Assembly (NCBI GenBank): GCA_023101505.1
Contig: LVZA01000001.1
Coordinates: forward strand, 186,001-250,000
DNA: 64,000 bases
DNA from: Pasteurellaceae bacterium Pebbles2
GTDB lineage: Bacteria; Pseudomonadota; Gammaproteobacteria; Enterobacterales; Pasteurellaceae
Reading direction: 5' to 3'
The notes beneath the pieces were generated by a model. It was given only the letters and a program-made list of their open reading frames with translations. It was not told the origin of the DNA and ran no database searches. A program made the position numbers and the translations under genes. Each line of letters opens with the position of its first letter. The first letter of the stretch is position 1. This document shows, one piece after another, positions 30,635 to 39,159 of this stretch.

Positions 30635-32215
30635 ATGACCTATCCACAACAAGTCAACAAACGTCGCACCTTTGCGATTATTTCTCACCCCGATGCGGGT
30701 AAAACGACCATCACAGAAAAAGTGCTTTTATACGGAAATGCCATTCAAACCGCAGGCTCGGTGAAAGGCAAAGGCTCACAAGCGCACGCCAAATCCGACT
30801 GGATGGAAATGGAAAAGCAACGTGGAATTTCGATTACCACGTCTGTGATGCAATTCCCTTATAACGATTGTTTGGTGAACTTGCTCGACACCCCAGGACA
30901 CGAAGATTTCTCGGAAGATACCTACCGCACTTTAACCGCAGTTGACAGCTGTTTGATGGTAATCGATGCGGCAAAAGGGGTTGAAGAACGTACCATTAAA
31001 TTAATGGAAGTAACTCGTTTGCGTGATACGCCAATCATCACTTTTATGAACAAACTCGACCGTGATATTCGTGATCCAATGGAATTGCTTGACGAAGTGG
31101 AAAGCGTGCTAAAAATTCATTGTGCGCCAATCACTTGGCCGATCGGCTGCGGTAAATTGTTCAAAGGCGTTTATCATCTTTATAAAGACGAAACCTATTT
31201 ATACCAAACAGGTCAAGGGCATACGATTCAAGATGTGCGCGTGATCAAAGGGCTAAATAGCCCTGAATTAGACGCTGCCGTTGGCGACGATTTAGCCCAA
31301 CAATTACGTGATGAATTAGAATTAGTGCAAGGTGCGTCAAACGAATTCGACCACGATTTATTTATCAGCGGCGAACTTACCCCCGTGTATTTCGGGACGG
31401 CACTCGGTAACTTCGGTGTCGATCACTTCCTTGACGGCTTAACCGAATGGGCTCCAATGCCACAAGCACGCCAAACGGACAACCGTTTAGTGGAAAGTGC
31501 GGAAGAAAAATTCAGTGGTTTCGTATTCAAAATCCAAGCCAATATGGATCCAAAACACCGAGATCGTGTCGCCTTTATGCGTATCGTTTCAGGCAAATAC
31601 GAAAAAGGAATGAAACTTCGCCACGTTCGCATCGGCAAAGATGTGGTGATTTCAGACGCGCTCACCTTTATGGCTGGCGACCGTTCGCACGCAGAAGAAG
31701 CCTACGCTGGCGATATTATCGGCTTGCATAACCACGGCACAATCCAAATCGGCGACACGTTCACCCAAGGCGAAGATCTTAAATTCACCGGCATTCCAAA
31801 CTTTGCCCCTGAATTATTCCGCCGCATTCGTTTGAAAGATCCACTCAAGCAAAAGCAATTACTGAAAGGCTTGGTGCAACTTTCTGAAGAAGGCGCAGTG
31901 CAAGTTTTCCGTCCGTTAATGAACAACGATTTAATCGTGGGCGCAGTCGGTGTGTTGCAGTTTGATGTGGTGGTTTCACGTTTGAAATCAGAATACAACG
32001 TGGAAGCTATTTACGAAAACGTCAACGTCGCCACTGCTCGCTGGGTGGAATGCGGTGATGCAAAGAAATTCGAAGAATTCAAACGCAAAAACGAACAAAA
32101 CTTAGCATTAGACGGCGGCGACAATCTCACCTACATCGCCCCAACAATGGTTAATCTCAATTTAGCACAAGAACGTTATCCTGATGTAACGTTCTTTAAA
32201 ACCAGAGAACACTAA
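30635..32215 (+). CDS. prfC: Peptide chain release factor 3
   Basis: A 526-residue translational GTPase that recycles RF1 and RF2 after termination. The start at 30635 ([16 protein letters not shown]) aligns with E. coli RF3 (529 residues); an earlier frame start adds a non-homologous 26 residues. The G1 loop HPDAGKTT is at about 18-25, the G3 motif LDTPGHEDF and G4 NKLDRD are present, and domains II-III follow to the conserved end FFKTREH. AGAAAGAAG precedes the ATG. Downstream is an accessory restriction-like module. Confidence 0.97.
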   Translation: MTYPQQVNKRRTFAIISHPDAGKTTITEKVLLYGNAIQTAGSVKGKGSQAHAKSDWMEMEKQRGISITTSVMQFPYNDCLVNLLDTPGHEDFSEDTYRTLTAVDSCLMVIDAAKGVEERTIKLMEVTRLRDTPIITFMNKLDRDIRDPMELLDEVESVLKIHCAPITWPIGCGKLFKGVYHLYKDETYLYQTGQGHTIQDVRVIKGLNSPELDAAVGDDLAQQLRDELELVQGASNEFDHDLFISGELTPVYFGTALGNFGVDHFLDGLTEWAPMPQARQTDNRLVESAEEKFSGFVFKIQANMDPKHRDRVAFMRIVSGKYEKGMKLRHVRIGKDVVISDALTFMAGDRSHAEEAYAGDIIGLHNHGTIQIGDTFTQGEDLKFTGIPNFAPELFRRIRLKDPLKQKQLLKGLVQLSEEGAVQVFRPLMNNDLIVGAVGVLQFDVVVSRLKSEYNVEAIYENVNVATARWVECGDAKKFEEFKRKNEQNLALDGGDNLTYIAPTMVNLNLAQERYPDVTFFKTREH

Positions 32216-32220
32216 TTGCG

Positions 32221-32259
32221 AACTGCGGTGCAAAAATTTACAATTTTTTCACCGCAGTT
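32221..32259 (+). terminator. Hairpin after prfC built from a mutated uptake-signal pair
   Basis: AACTGCGGTG (32221-32230) pairs with CACCGCAGTT (32250-32259). Both arms differ from the uptake consensus at the same position with a compensating change. The T-run downstream is weak, so termination may be partial and prfC transcripts may reach the next genes. Confidence 0.6.
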
Positions 32260-32282
32260 TCATTAACGAAAAGGATATAATA

Positions 32283-32357
32283 ATGCACCAATTCATCAGC
32301 AACGCAACGCAACGCAACGCAACGCAACGCAACGCAACGCAACGCAATTTAGAGTAA
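32283..32357 (+). CDS. Short leader reading frame containing the pentanucleotide repeat
   Basis: ATG at 32283 follows AAGGA by seven bases, so translation is plausible. The frame reads MHQFIS, then three copies of NATQR made by the repeat, then NLE and TAA at 32355-32357. It ends 51 bases before the methyltransferase ATG. With one repeat fewer, or two more, the frame would instead pass through TTTAGAGTA and onward without a stop to TAA at 32420-32422, overlapping the methyltransferase start. It probably acts, if at all, by translational coupling; the peptide itself resembles nothing known to me. Confidence 0.4.
   Translation: MHQFISNATQRNATQRNATQRNLE
32299..32347 (+). repeat. Pentanucleotide tandem repeat (GCAAC, 9.8 copies)
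   Basis: A perfect period-five run of 49 bases with no interruptions. Such tracts change length by slipped-strand mispairing and are the usual basis of phase variation in Haemophilus, including restriction-modification genes. It lies 62 bases before the methyltransferase start, inside a short leader frame. Confidence 0.95.
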
Positions 32358-32408
32358 TTTTTCAACAGCTTTTGTCAAGCTCTTTTTTCACTTTTTCGGA
32401 GGTGAAAA

Positions 32409-33377
32409 ATGGCTGGCAATAAAAATCTCCACCGTGCTAGCCGTGAAAAAAACGATGAGTTTTACACTCAACTTGTTGATATAGAAAACGAACTCAAGCA
32501 CTACATTCAACACTTCAAAGATAAAACCATTTTCTGTAATTGTGATGACCCAGAAGAAAGTAATTTCTTCCGTTATTTTGCACTCAATTTTGAACATTTA
32601 GGCATTAAAAAACTGATTGCTACCCATTTTGATGCAGAAAAACCTACCTACAAATTAGAAATAGATCGAGAGCTAGATTTAAATGCGGACGGTAAAATTG
32701 ATTTTGCCGATATTCAACGCATTCCGCTTGAACAAAATGGTGATTTTCGTTCACCTGAATGTGTGGAAATTCTTAAGTCTGCCGATTTTGTCGTAACCAA
32801 TCCACCGTTTTCATTATTTCGGGAATATGTCGCCCAGTTGATGGAATATGACAAGAAATTCCTGATTATTGGCAACCAAAATGCAATTACCTATAAAGAA
32901 ATTTTTCAGCTCATCAAAGAAAATAAAATTTGGTTGGGAAATGGATTTAATGCTGGAAATGCTTATTTTAAAGTTCCTAAAGACAAAGCTAAGCAATATG
33001 TAAAAGGTGTTTATGATGAAAATACGGGTTTAGTAAAATTTAGAAATTGTGTTTGGTTTACCAATTTAGATCACGCCAAACGCCATCAGGAAATTGATCT
33101 TTGGGCAACTTACAATCCTGAAAATTATCCACATTATGATAATTATGATGCGATTAACGTGAATAAAGTAAAAGATATTCCAAAAGATTGGACTGGAAAA
33201 ATGGGCGTACCGATTACTTTTTTAGATAAATACAACCCTGATCAATTTGAAATTATTGGTTTAGATAGATATGTTGAAGATAATCCAAATTATGGCAGAA
33301 GATTTAGTTTGAATAACAAAGAAGTTTACGCAAGAATTTTGATTAAACACAAACAAGGGGGCGAAAATGTCAAATAA
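32409..33377 (+). CDS. EcoRI-family adenine-specific DNA methyltransferase
   Basis: A 322-residue protein with the features of the EcoRI methylase family (M.EcoRI, 326 residues): NLHRASREKNDEFYTQL near the N-terminus, CNCDDPEESNFFRYF at 43-57 as the SAM-binding region, and the N6-adenine catalytic motif NPPF at 131-134 within VTNPPFSLFREYVAQL. The C-terminal part has PITFLDKYNPDQFEIIGL. A strong ribosome site GGAGG precedes the ATG. In-frame TGA at 32403-32405 rules out an N-terminal extension into the repeat. Its last 11 bases overlap the start of a DUF262-HNH gene, so the two are made together. Target sequence unknown. Placed between prfC and the sucrose genes, it looks acquired. Confidence 0.85.
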   Translation: MAGNKNLHRASREKNDEFYTQLVDIENELKHYIQHFKDKTIFCNCDDPEESNFFRYFALNFEHLGIKKLIATHFDAEKPTYKLEIDRELDLNADGKIDFADIQRIPLEQNGDFRSPECVEILKSADFVVTNPPFSLFREYVAQLMEYDKKFLIIGNQNAITYKEIFQLIKENKIWLGNGFNAGNAYFKVPKDKAKQYVKGVYDENTGLVKFRNCVWFTNLDHAKRHQEIDLWATYNPENYPHYDNYDAINVNKVKDIPKDWTGKMGVPITFLDKYNPDQFEIIGLDRYVEDNPNYGRRFSLNNKEVYARILIKHKQGGENVK

Positions 33378-34491
33378 AATGCAAATTGAATTAACGCATA
33401 TCAAAATCCGTGATTTATATAACGGCTATGAAGATACCGCTGAAAATGGCGTAAAAGGTTTTGGTGGCAAATTAGATATTCGCCCACAATATCAGCGTGA
33501 ATTTGTTTATAAAGAAAAACAACGCAATGCGGTGATTGATACGGTAATGAAAGGCTTTCCGCTCAATGTGATGTATTGGGTAAAGCGTGAAGATGGCAGT
33601 TTTGAAGTGCTGGACGGACAGCAACGCACTATTTCTATTTGCCAATTTGTCAAAGGCGATTTTTCGGTGGATTATCACTATTTTCACAATTTGCCTGATG
33701 ATAAAAAGACACAAATTTTAGATTATAAACTCACGGTGTATCAATGCACCGGTTCTGACAGCGAAAAATTGGAATGGTTTAAAACCATCAATATAGCAGG
33801 CGAAAAATTGACCGACCAAGAATTGCGTAATGCGGTTTATGCAGGTTCGTGGTTATCAGACGCAAAACGTAAATTTTCCAAAACTGGTTGCGTGGCTTCA
33901 AGTTTGGGCGATAAATATGTGAAAGGCTCGCCAATCCGCCAAGAATTATTGGAAACCACTTTAACGTGGATTTTTCCAACTGAAACTGATAAAGAGGGCA
34001 ATCCACACAAAAGCATTGAAAGCTATATGGCATTGCACCAACACGATGAACACGCCACAAAATTATGGAGTTATTTTGAAAGTGTGATTAACTGGGTGAA
34101 AAATACGTTTCCGACTTATCGCAAAGAGATGAAAGGCTTAGAGTGGGGCTTGTTCTACAATCAATTTAAAGAAACTGATTTAAATCCGACCGCACTTGAA
34201 AGCGAAATTAAATGCTTGATGGAAGATGATGAAGTCAGTAAAAAGTCAGGCATTTATGCTTATATTTTAACTCGTGATGAGCGTCATTTGAATTTGCGAG
34301 CCTTCACCGAAAAAGATAAACGTACAATGTTTGAACGCCAAAATGGTGTTTGCCCAAGCTGTAGCAAAACATTTGAAATCAGCGAAATGGAAGCCGATCA
34401 CATTACTCCGTGGTCGCAAGGCGGAAAAACTGATTTAGCAAATGGGCAAATGTTGTGTTGCAGTTGTAATAGAATAAAAAGTGATAGATAA
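33367..34491 (+). CDS. DUF262 (GmrSD_N) and HNH endonuclease fusion, probable restriction partner
   Basis: A 374-residue protein. The N-terminal DUF262/GmrSD_N-like domain shows QYQREFVYKEKQRNAVID at about 41-58 and the nucleotide-handling motif DGQQR at 83-87, as in GmrS and SspE. The last 50 residues are a compact HNH nuclease: CPSC (329-332), DHITPWSQGGKT beginning at 344, then CCSCNRIKSDR to the C-terminus, giving the H-N-N catalytic pattern and two zinc-binding Cys pairs. It starts inside the methyltransferase gene behind AAGGGGGCG. Pairing with an adenine methyltransferase suggests host protection from this nuclease. Whether it cuts unmodified DNA, cuts modified phage DNA or senses something else cannot be told. 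Confidence 0.8.
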   Translation: MSNKMQIELTHIKIRDLYNGYEDTAENGVKGFGGKLDIRPQYQREFVYKEKQRNAVIDTVMKGFPLNVMYWVKREDGSFEVLDGQQRTISICQFVKGDFSVDYHYFHNLPDDKKTQILDYKLTVYQCTGSDSEKLEWFKTINIAGEKLTDQELRNAVYAGSWLSDAKRKFSKTGCVASSLGDKYVKGSPIRQELLETTLTWIFPTETDKEGNPHKSIESYMALHQHDEHATKLWSYFESVINWVKNTFPTYRKEMKGLEWGLFYNQFKETDLNPTALESEIKCLMEDDEVSKKSGIYAYILTRDERHLNLRAFTEKDKRTMFERQNGVCPSCSKTFEISEMEADHITPWSQGGKTDLANGQMLCCSCNRIKSDR

Positions 34492-34522
34492 ACAATCACC
34501 AAATGCTAAATTTATTCCAAAC

Positions 34523-34570
34523 AAAAGTGCGGTGCAAAAATCAATAGTTTTTACACCGCACTTTTCTTTA
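34523..34570. terminator. Bidirectional terminator (inverted uptake-signal pair)
   Basis: AAAAGTGCGGTG (34523-34534) pairs with CACCGCACTTTT (34554-34565). It separates the HNH gene from convergent fructokinase. Confidence 0.85.
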
Positions 34571-34581
34571 TAAAAAAGTAG

Positions 34582-35466
34582 TTAAAACTTGTCAGCCACT
34601 TGTTTTGCTAAGGCAAAATTGCCTAAGGTAGCAGAGCCGTTTTCAGGGACGGCAGGGGTTACGATGTATTCGTTTAAATCTGGTACTGGCAAATAGCCGT
34701 TTAACAATTCAGTAAATTGTTGATGAACACGTTTTACCATATGTTCTTGTGCCATTACACCACCGCCGAAAACAATTACTTGCGGGCGGTAAAGTAAAGT
34801 TGCTTGCAAAGCAGCTTGAGCGATGTAATACGCTTGAATATCCCAGACATTCGAGTTGAGTCCAATCAATTCACCACGCACACCTGTACGCGCTTCAAGT
34901 GATGGGCCAGCAGCTAAGCCTTCTAAACAGCCTTTGTGGAATGGACAAGTGCCATAAAAACCGTTGACTTGGTCTTCAGAATGAAGTGCCACGAGGGTAT
35001 GCCCTGCTTCAGTATGCCCTACGCCACCTACGAATTCGCCATTTTGAATAGCACCTGCACCAATGCCAGTGCCGATAGTATAATACACAAGGCTGTTTAC
35101 GCCTTTGCGCACTAAGGTTTCACCGAATGCAGAGGAATTCACGTCGGTGGTGAAATAAAAGGGAATGTCGAATTGTTTGGCAAGTGTTCCAACCAAATCT
35201 ACGTTTGCCCAATGAGGTTTCGGCGTGGTGGTGATGTAGCCATAAGTTAGGGAATTCAGGTCAATGTCGATAGGCCCAAAAGATCCAATGGCTATGCCGA
35301 CTAAACGATCAGCATATTTTTTAAAAAAATTAATCGTTTGTGCCAAGGTTTCTTGCGGGGTTGTGGTGGGAAATTGTACCTTTTCTACCACGTTAAATTG
35401 TGCATCGCCCACCGCACACACAAATTTTGTGCCACCAGCTTCTAGGCTTCCGTATAAAGTTGTCAT
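34582..35466 (-). CDS. ROK-family fructokinase
   Basis: A 294-residue sugar kinase of the ROK family, like the ScrK of Gram-positive sucrose operons. The ATP-binding N-terminus YGSLEAGGTKFVC, the active-site segment YYTIGTGIGAGA, and the zinc-site region GHTEAGH ... CPFHKGCLEG are visible. It phosphorylates the fructose released by sucrose-6-phosphate hydrolase so that it enters glycolysis. The start is ATG 35466 or the adjacent ATG at 35469; GAGAG lies just upstream. Fifty bases separate it from the PTS gene, so the two form an operon. E. coli Mak is a related enzyme; specificity is inferred from context. Confidence 0.85.
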   Translation of the reverse strand: MTTLYGSLEAGGTKFVCAVGDAQFNVVEKVQFPTTTPQETLAQTINFFKKYADRLVGIAIGSFGPIDIDLNSLTYGYITTTPKPHWANVDLVGTLAKQFDIPFYFTTDVNSSAFGETLVRKGVNSLVYYTIGTGIGAGAIQNGEFVGGVGHTEAGHTLVALHSEDQVNGFYGTCPFHKGCLEGLAAGPSLEARTGVRGELIGLNSNVWDIQAYYIAQAALQATLLYRPQVIVFGGGVMAQEHMVKRVHQQFTELLNGYLPVPDLNEYIVTPAVPENGSATLGNFALAKQVADKF

Positions 35467-35516
35467 CATTATTCTCTCAATAAAAAAGAAAAAGGCTTTC
35501 GCCTTTTTCAAAATAT

Positions 35517-37457
35517 TTATTTGCTTACTTTTAAGAACTGTGCTCCGTGAGCAATTTGCCCCTCGGCTAAGTTCGTCATTGCACCCAGCTCATCACTGTT
35601 GGTAATAATCATCACGGTTGTTTCATCAAAGCCAGCAGCAGCGATTTTAGTAAGATCAAATTTAGCCAATGGCGTGCCAGCTTTCACTTTGTCGCCCATT
35701 TGTACTAATTTTTCAAATCCATCGCCGTTCATTTTCACCGTATCGATCCCAATATGGATTAAAATTTCAGTGCCATTTGCTGTTTTTAAACCGTAAGCGT
35801 GTCCTGTTTCGTGAACAATTTCGATTTCGCCGTCAGCAGGCGCATAAGCTACGCCCTCTGTCGGTTTAATTGCCAAACCGTTGCCCATTACGCCCGAAGA
35901 AAATACTTGATCGTTCACATTTTCTAATGCAATAACTTGACCAGTTAAAGGTGCAAGCAAAATTTCTTCTGCATTATTTACTGCTACCTCCGTGTTAAGT
36001 GCGGTGCTTTTTTCTTCAGTTTTTTCTTCATTTTTAACTTCAGATTTCACTTCCGCTTTAGCTTCTTTTTGCTCATCTTCATAACCAAACATATAGGTTA
36101 ATGCAAATGCTAATGCAGTTGTTGCAACAACCATTAATACATATTGCAGAAGCTGTCCGTTTAAATAAAGCAACGTACCAGGAATGATGGTAATACCAAA
36201 ACCTGTACCAGCTAAGTCTAAAATAGAGGCTAACCAGCCACCAAATGCCCCAGCAATTAAGCCCATAATAAATGGTTTGCCATAGCGTAAGTTCACCCCG
36301 AAAATCGCAGGTTCAGTAATGCCAAGCCCTGCTGAAAGTGCAGCTGGGTAAGCTAAAGCTTTTAATTTAGCTGATTTGGTTTTCACAGCCACCGCTAAAG
36401 TTGCACCTGCTTGTGCGGTCATTGCTGCGGTGATTAACGCATTAAACGGATCTCGTCCATCGGCAGCGATTAATTGTGATTCAAGCAAATTGAAAATATG
36501 GTGAACACCTGTTACCACGATCACTTGTTGCAAGCCACCAATAATCAAGCCCGACAAGCCAAATGGAATGTCTAACACAAATTTTGTGCCAGCTAAAACG
36601 TAGGTTTCCACCGAATGAAAAATTGGTCCAATAATAAATAATGCCAACACAGACATAATCAAGAATGTGAGGAATGGCACAACCAATAAATCCAACACAT
36701 CAGGCACTTTTTTGTGTAACCATTTTTCCAATTTTGCCCCAACTAGCCCAACGAAAAACGCTGGCAATACTGAGTTTTGGTAACCTACTACTGGAATAAA
36801 ATCGAAATAATACAACGGACTTGCACTGCCTGAAGCCACTGCCCACGCATTTGGTAACGCTGGGCTAACCATCATCAACCCTAACACCAAACCGATAATC
36901 GGATTACCGCCAAACACACGGAAAGCCGACCACGAAATTAAAGCTGGGAAGAAAATAAATGCGGTGTCGGTTAAAACTTGAGTATAAATATAAAAATAGG
37001 AAGATGAGAATTCCGCCGAGTTCGTGCCAAATAGGCTTAAAATCGTGTCATTGTTAATTGCACCACGAATCCCCATAAACAAACCTGTTGCCACAATCGC
37101 AGGCAATAACGGCACGAAAACGTCGCCAAAAGAACGAATGGCACGTTTAAACCAACTGCCCTGTTTCACTTCTTCTTGCGCCTCATCTTTATTTGTTGTT
37201 GCTGGCGTCGCCCCACCAAGTGCGGTAACTTCTGCGTAAATTTTATTCACAGCGCCTGTGCCAAAAATAATTTGATACTGCCCTGAATTGAAAAAAGCGC
37301 CTTTCACTTTATCCAAATTCTCAATGGTGTCCTTATCAATCTTCGCTTCGTCTTTCACCATAATACGCAAGCGAGTTGCGCAGTGGGCAAAACTCTGCAC
37401 ATTTTCAAATCCACCAATGGCGGTTACAATTTTTTTTGCAATTTCGCTATCATTCAT
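35517..37457 (-). CDS. scrA: Sucrose-specific PTS permease EIIBCA
   Basis: A 646-residue phosphotransferase permease that imports and phosphorylates sucrose. EIIB comes first with its phosphocysteine C26 in AHCATRLRIM; EIIC spans about 100-460 with many membrane helices; a 50-residue Glu/Lys/Val-rich linker, partly encoded by an uptake signal, leads to a complete glucose-type EIIA with active His at about 568 in LIHIGIDTVKM. The fused EIIA means no separate EIIA-Glc is needed. Specificity is inferred from the neighbouring sucrose-6-phosphate hydrolase and fructokinase; trehalose or beta-glucoside permeases are similar. ATG 37457 is preferred, with GGAG ten bases upstream; TTG 37463 is possible. 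Confidence 0.88.
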   Translation of the reverse strand: MNDSEIAKKIVTAIGGFENVQSFAHCATRLRIMVKDEAKIDKDTIENLDKVKGAFFNSGQYQIIFGTGAVNKIYAEVTALGGATPATTNKDEAQEEVKQGSWFKRAIRSFGDVFVPLLPAIVATGLFMGIRGAINNDTILSLFGTNSAEFSSSYFYIYTQVLTDTAFIFFPALISWSAFRVFGGNPIIGLVLGLMMVSPALPNAWAVASGSASPLYYFDFIPVVGYQNSVLPAFFVGLVGAKLEKWLHKKVPDVLDLLVVPFLTFLIMSVLALFIIGPIFHSVETYVLAGTKFVLDIPFGLSGLIIGGLQQVIVVTGVHHIFNLLESQLIAADGRDPFNALITAAMTAQAGATLAVAVKTKSAKLKALAYPAALSAGLGITEPAIFGVNLRYGKPFIMGLIAGAFGGWLASILDLAGTGFGITIIPGTLLYLNGQLLQYVLMVVATTALAFALTYMFGYEDEQKEAKAEVKSEVKNEEKTEEKSTALNTEVAVNNAEEILLAPLTGQVIALENVNDQVFSSGVMGNGLAIKPTEGVAYAPADGEIEIVHETGHAYGLKTANGTEILIHIGIDTVKMNGDGFEKLVQMGDKVKAGTPLAKFDLTKIAAAGFDETTVMIITNSDELGAMTNLAEGQIAHGAQFLKVSK

Positions 37458-37632
37458 TTGCAAAAATCTCCGTACAATTTAAAGTTAAAAAAATTATGCG
37501 CACTTTAGCATTTTTCGACCATAAATTAAACGCTTATTGCAATTTATTTGCCTTAATCAGCCATAAATATGCTTTAAAAATAAAAAAGATAATGTAGTAT
37601 AGGGAAAATTTTTTTAAATTATCGGAGCAATA

Positions 37633-39078
37633 ATGGCTTTTACCACAGAAGAACGCTACCGCCCTTATGCGGACTGGTCGGCAGAATATATCAAAACTAT
37701 TCAAAAAAATACCGCACTTTCGCCGTGGCGTACACATTTTCATCTTGAACCGCCACACGGTTTGCTGAATGACCCAAACGGTTTTTCTTATTTTAATGGT
37801 AAATTTTCTCTTTTTTATCAATACTTTCCATTCGGTGCAGCACACGGATTAAAATCGTGGTTACACACTGAAAGTGAGGATCTCGTCCATTTCACCCCGA
37901 CTGGCACAATGCTCTACCCCGACACGCCATTAGACAGCCACGGCGCGTATTCAGGCTCAGCAATGCAATTCGATGACAAATTATTTTTGTTCTACACTGG
38001 CAACGTGCGTGATGAAAACTGGGTGCGCCACCCTTACCAAATTGGGGCGTTAATGGACAAAGACGGTAAGATTGAAAAGATCAACAAAGTGTTAATCGAG
38101 CAACCTGATGACGTAACCGATCATTTCCGTGATCCACAAATCTTTGATTACAAAGGGCAATATTATGCGATCGTCGGCGGTCAAAACTTAGATAAAAAAG
38201 GCATCATCAAACTTTATAAAGCAGAAAATAACGACTACCAAGATTGGCGTTATGTGGGCGATTTGGATTTTCAAAACGACAATACCGCTTATATGATGGA
38301 ATGCCCGAATTTCGTGTTTGTGGACGGCAAACCTGTGCTGATTTACTGCCCGCAAGGCTTAGACAAAAACGTGTTGGATTACCAAAATATCTACCCGAAT
38401 ATGTATAAAATCGGCGACGATTTAGATGTGGAAAACGCAAAATTAGTCAACCCTACCCCATTAATGCAATTTGATTACGGCTTTGAATGCTACGCCACAC
38501 AGCCGTTTAATACGCCAGATGGTCGAGCCCTTTGCGTAAGCTGGTTGGCATTGCCTGATATGGAATATCCGACCGATAAATTCGATTATCAAGGTTGCTT
38601 GTCTTTAGTAAAAGAATTGTCGTTCAAAAACGGCAAACTTTGCCAAAATCCAGTAGCAGCAATGGAAAGTTTACGCAAAGATAAACAAACTTTCGGCGCA
38701 AAATCTGCCACCGACAACGTTTACGAACTTGAATTAGACTTCGCAGAAAACACACGCCACGAATTCGTGTTAATGGCAGACAGCCAGCAAAACGGCTTAC
38801 GCATTGTGGTGGATACCGCAAACGGTGAAGTGATTGTTGACCGCGCAAACTGCGGTGAAAAATTCGCAGAAAAATTCGGCACAGAACGCCGTTGCGACAT
38901 CGAAAAACAAACAGCGACTGCGCGCATTTTCTTAGATAAATCCGTGTTTGAAATCTTCATTAACGGCGGCGAAAAAGTGTTCTCTGGACGCGTATTCCCA
39001 AATGCCGACCAAAACGGCATCGCTATTGTTCAAGGTGATGTTCAAGGCTGGATTTATTCGTTAGATTATAATATCTAA
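37633..39078 (+). CDS. scrB: Sucrose-6-phosphate hydrolase (GH32 invertase)
   Basis: A 481-residue glycoside hydrolase family 32 enzyme splitting sucrose-6-phosphate into glucose-6-phosphate and fructose. The nucleophile is D47 in GLLNDPNG, the transition-state Asp is D167 in FRDP, and the acid/base is E223 in ECP; a C-terminal beta-sandwich follows, with SVFEIFINGG. CGGAG precedes the ATG. Divergent from the scrA-fructokinase operon across a 175-base AT-rich region. I see no LacI-type gene beside it and could not assign a clear operator or CRP site in the gap. Confidence 0.93.
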   Translation: MAFTTEERYRPYADWSAEYIKTIQKNTALSPWRTHFHLEPPHGLLNDPNGFSYFNGKFSLFYQYFPFGAAHGLKSWLHTESEDLVHFTPTGTMLYPDTPLDSHGAYSGSAMQFDDKLFLFYTGNVRDENWVRHPYQIGALMDKDGKIEKINKVLIEQPDDVTDHFRDPQIFDYKGQYYAIVGGQNLDKKGIIKLYKAENNDYQDWRYVGDLDFQNDNTAYMMECPNFVFVDGKPVLIYCPQGLDKNVLDYQNIYPNMYKIGDDLDVENAKLVNPTPLMQFDYGFECYATQPFNTPDGRALCVSWLALPDMEYPTDKFDYQGCLSLVKELSFKNGKLCQNPVAAMESLRKDKQTFGAKSATDNVYELELDFAENTRHEFVLMADSQQNGLRIVVDTANGEVIVDRANCGEKFAEKFGTERRCDIEKQTATARIFLDKSVFEIFINGGEKVFSGRVFPNADQNGIAIVQGDVQGWIYSLDYNI

Positions 39079-39117
39079 ACAGCAAAAGTACGGTGTAAAT
39101 TCCGTGAGTTTTAACTA

Positions 39118-39147
39118 TTACCCCTTGGCTAAAACCAAGGGGTAAAA
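39118..39147. terminator. Bidirectional terminator between scrB and radA
   Basis: TTACCCCTTGG (39118-39128) pairs with CCAAGGGGTAA (39135-39145), with A/T-rich flanks on both sides. Confidence 0.85.
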
Positions 39148-39159
39148 TTTAGCTGGATA

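Noticed and set aside
32299-32347. CRISPR-like array
   Set aside because: Uninterrupted five-base repeats without spacers; a simple sequence repeat.
32283-32408. The repeat-containing frame as an N-terminal extension of the methyltransferase
   Set aside because: TGA at 32403-32405 closes the methyltransferase frame just upstream of its ATG, and the ATG has its own strong ribosome site and matches the family N-terminus.
37458-37632. LacI-type operator or CRP site in the scrA-scrB divergent region
   Set aside because: Only imperfect AT-rich dyads (for example TAAATT and AATTTA around 37523-37549) were found; none convincing.
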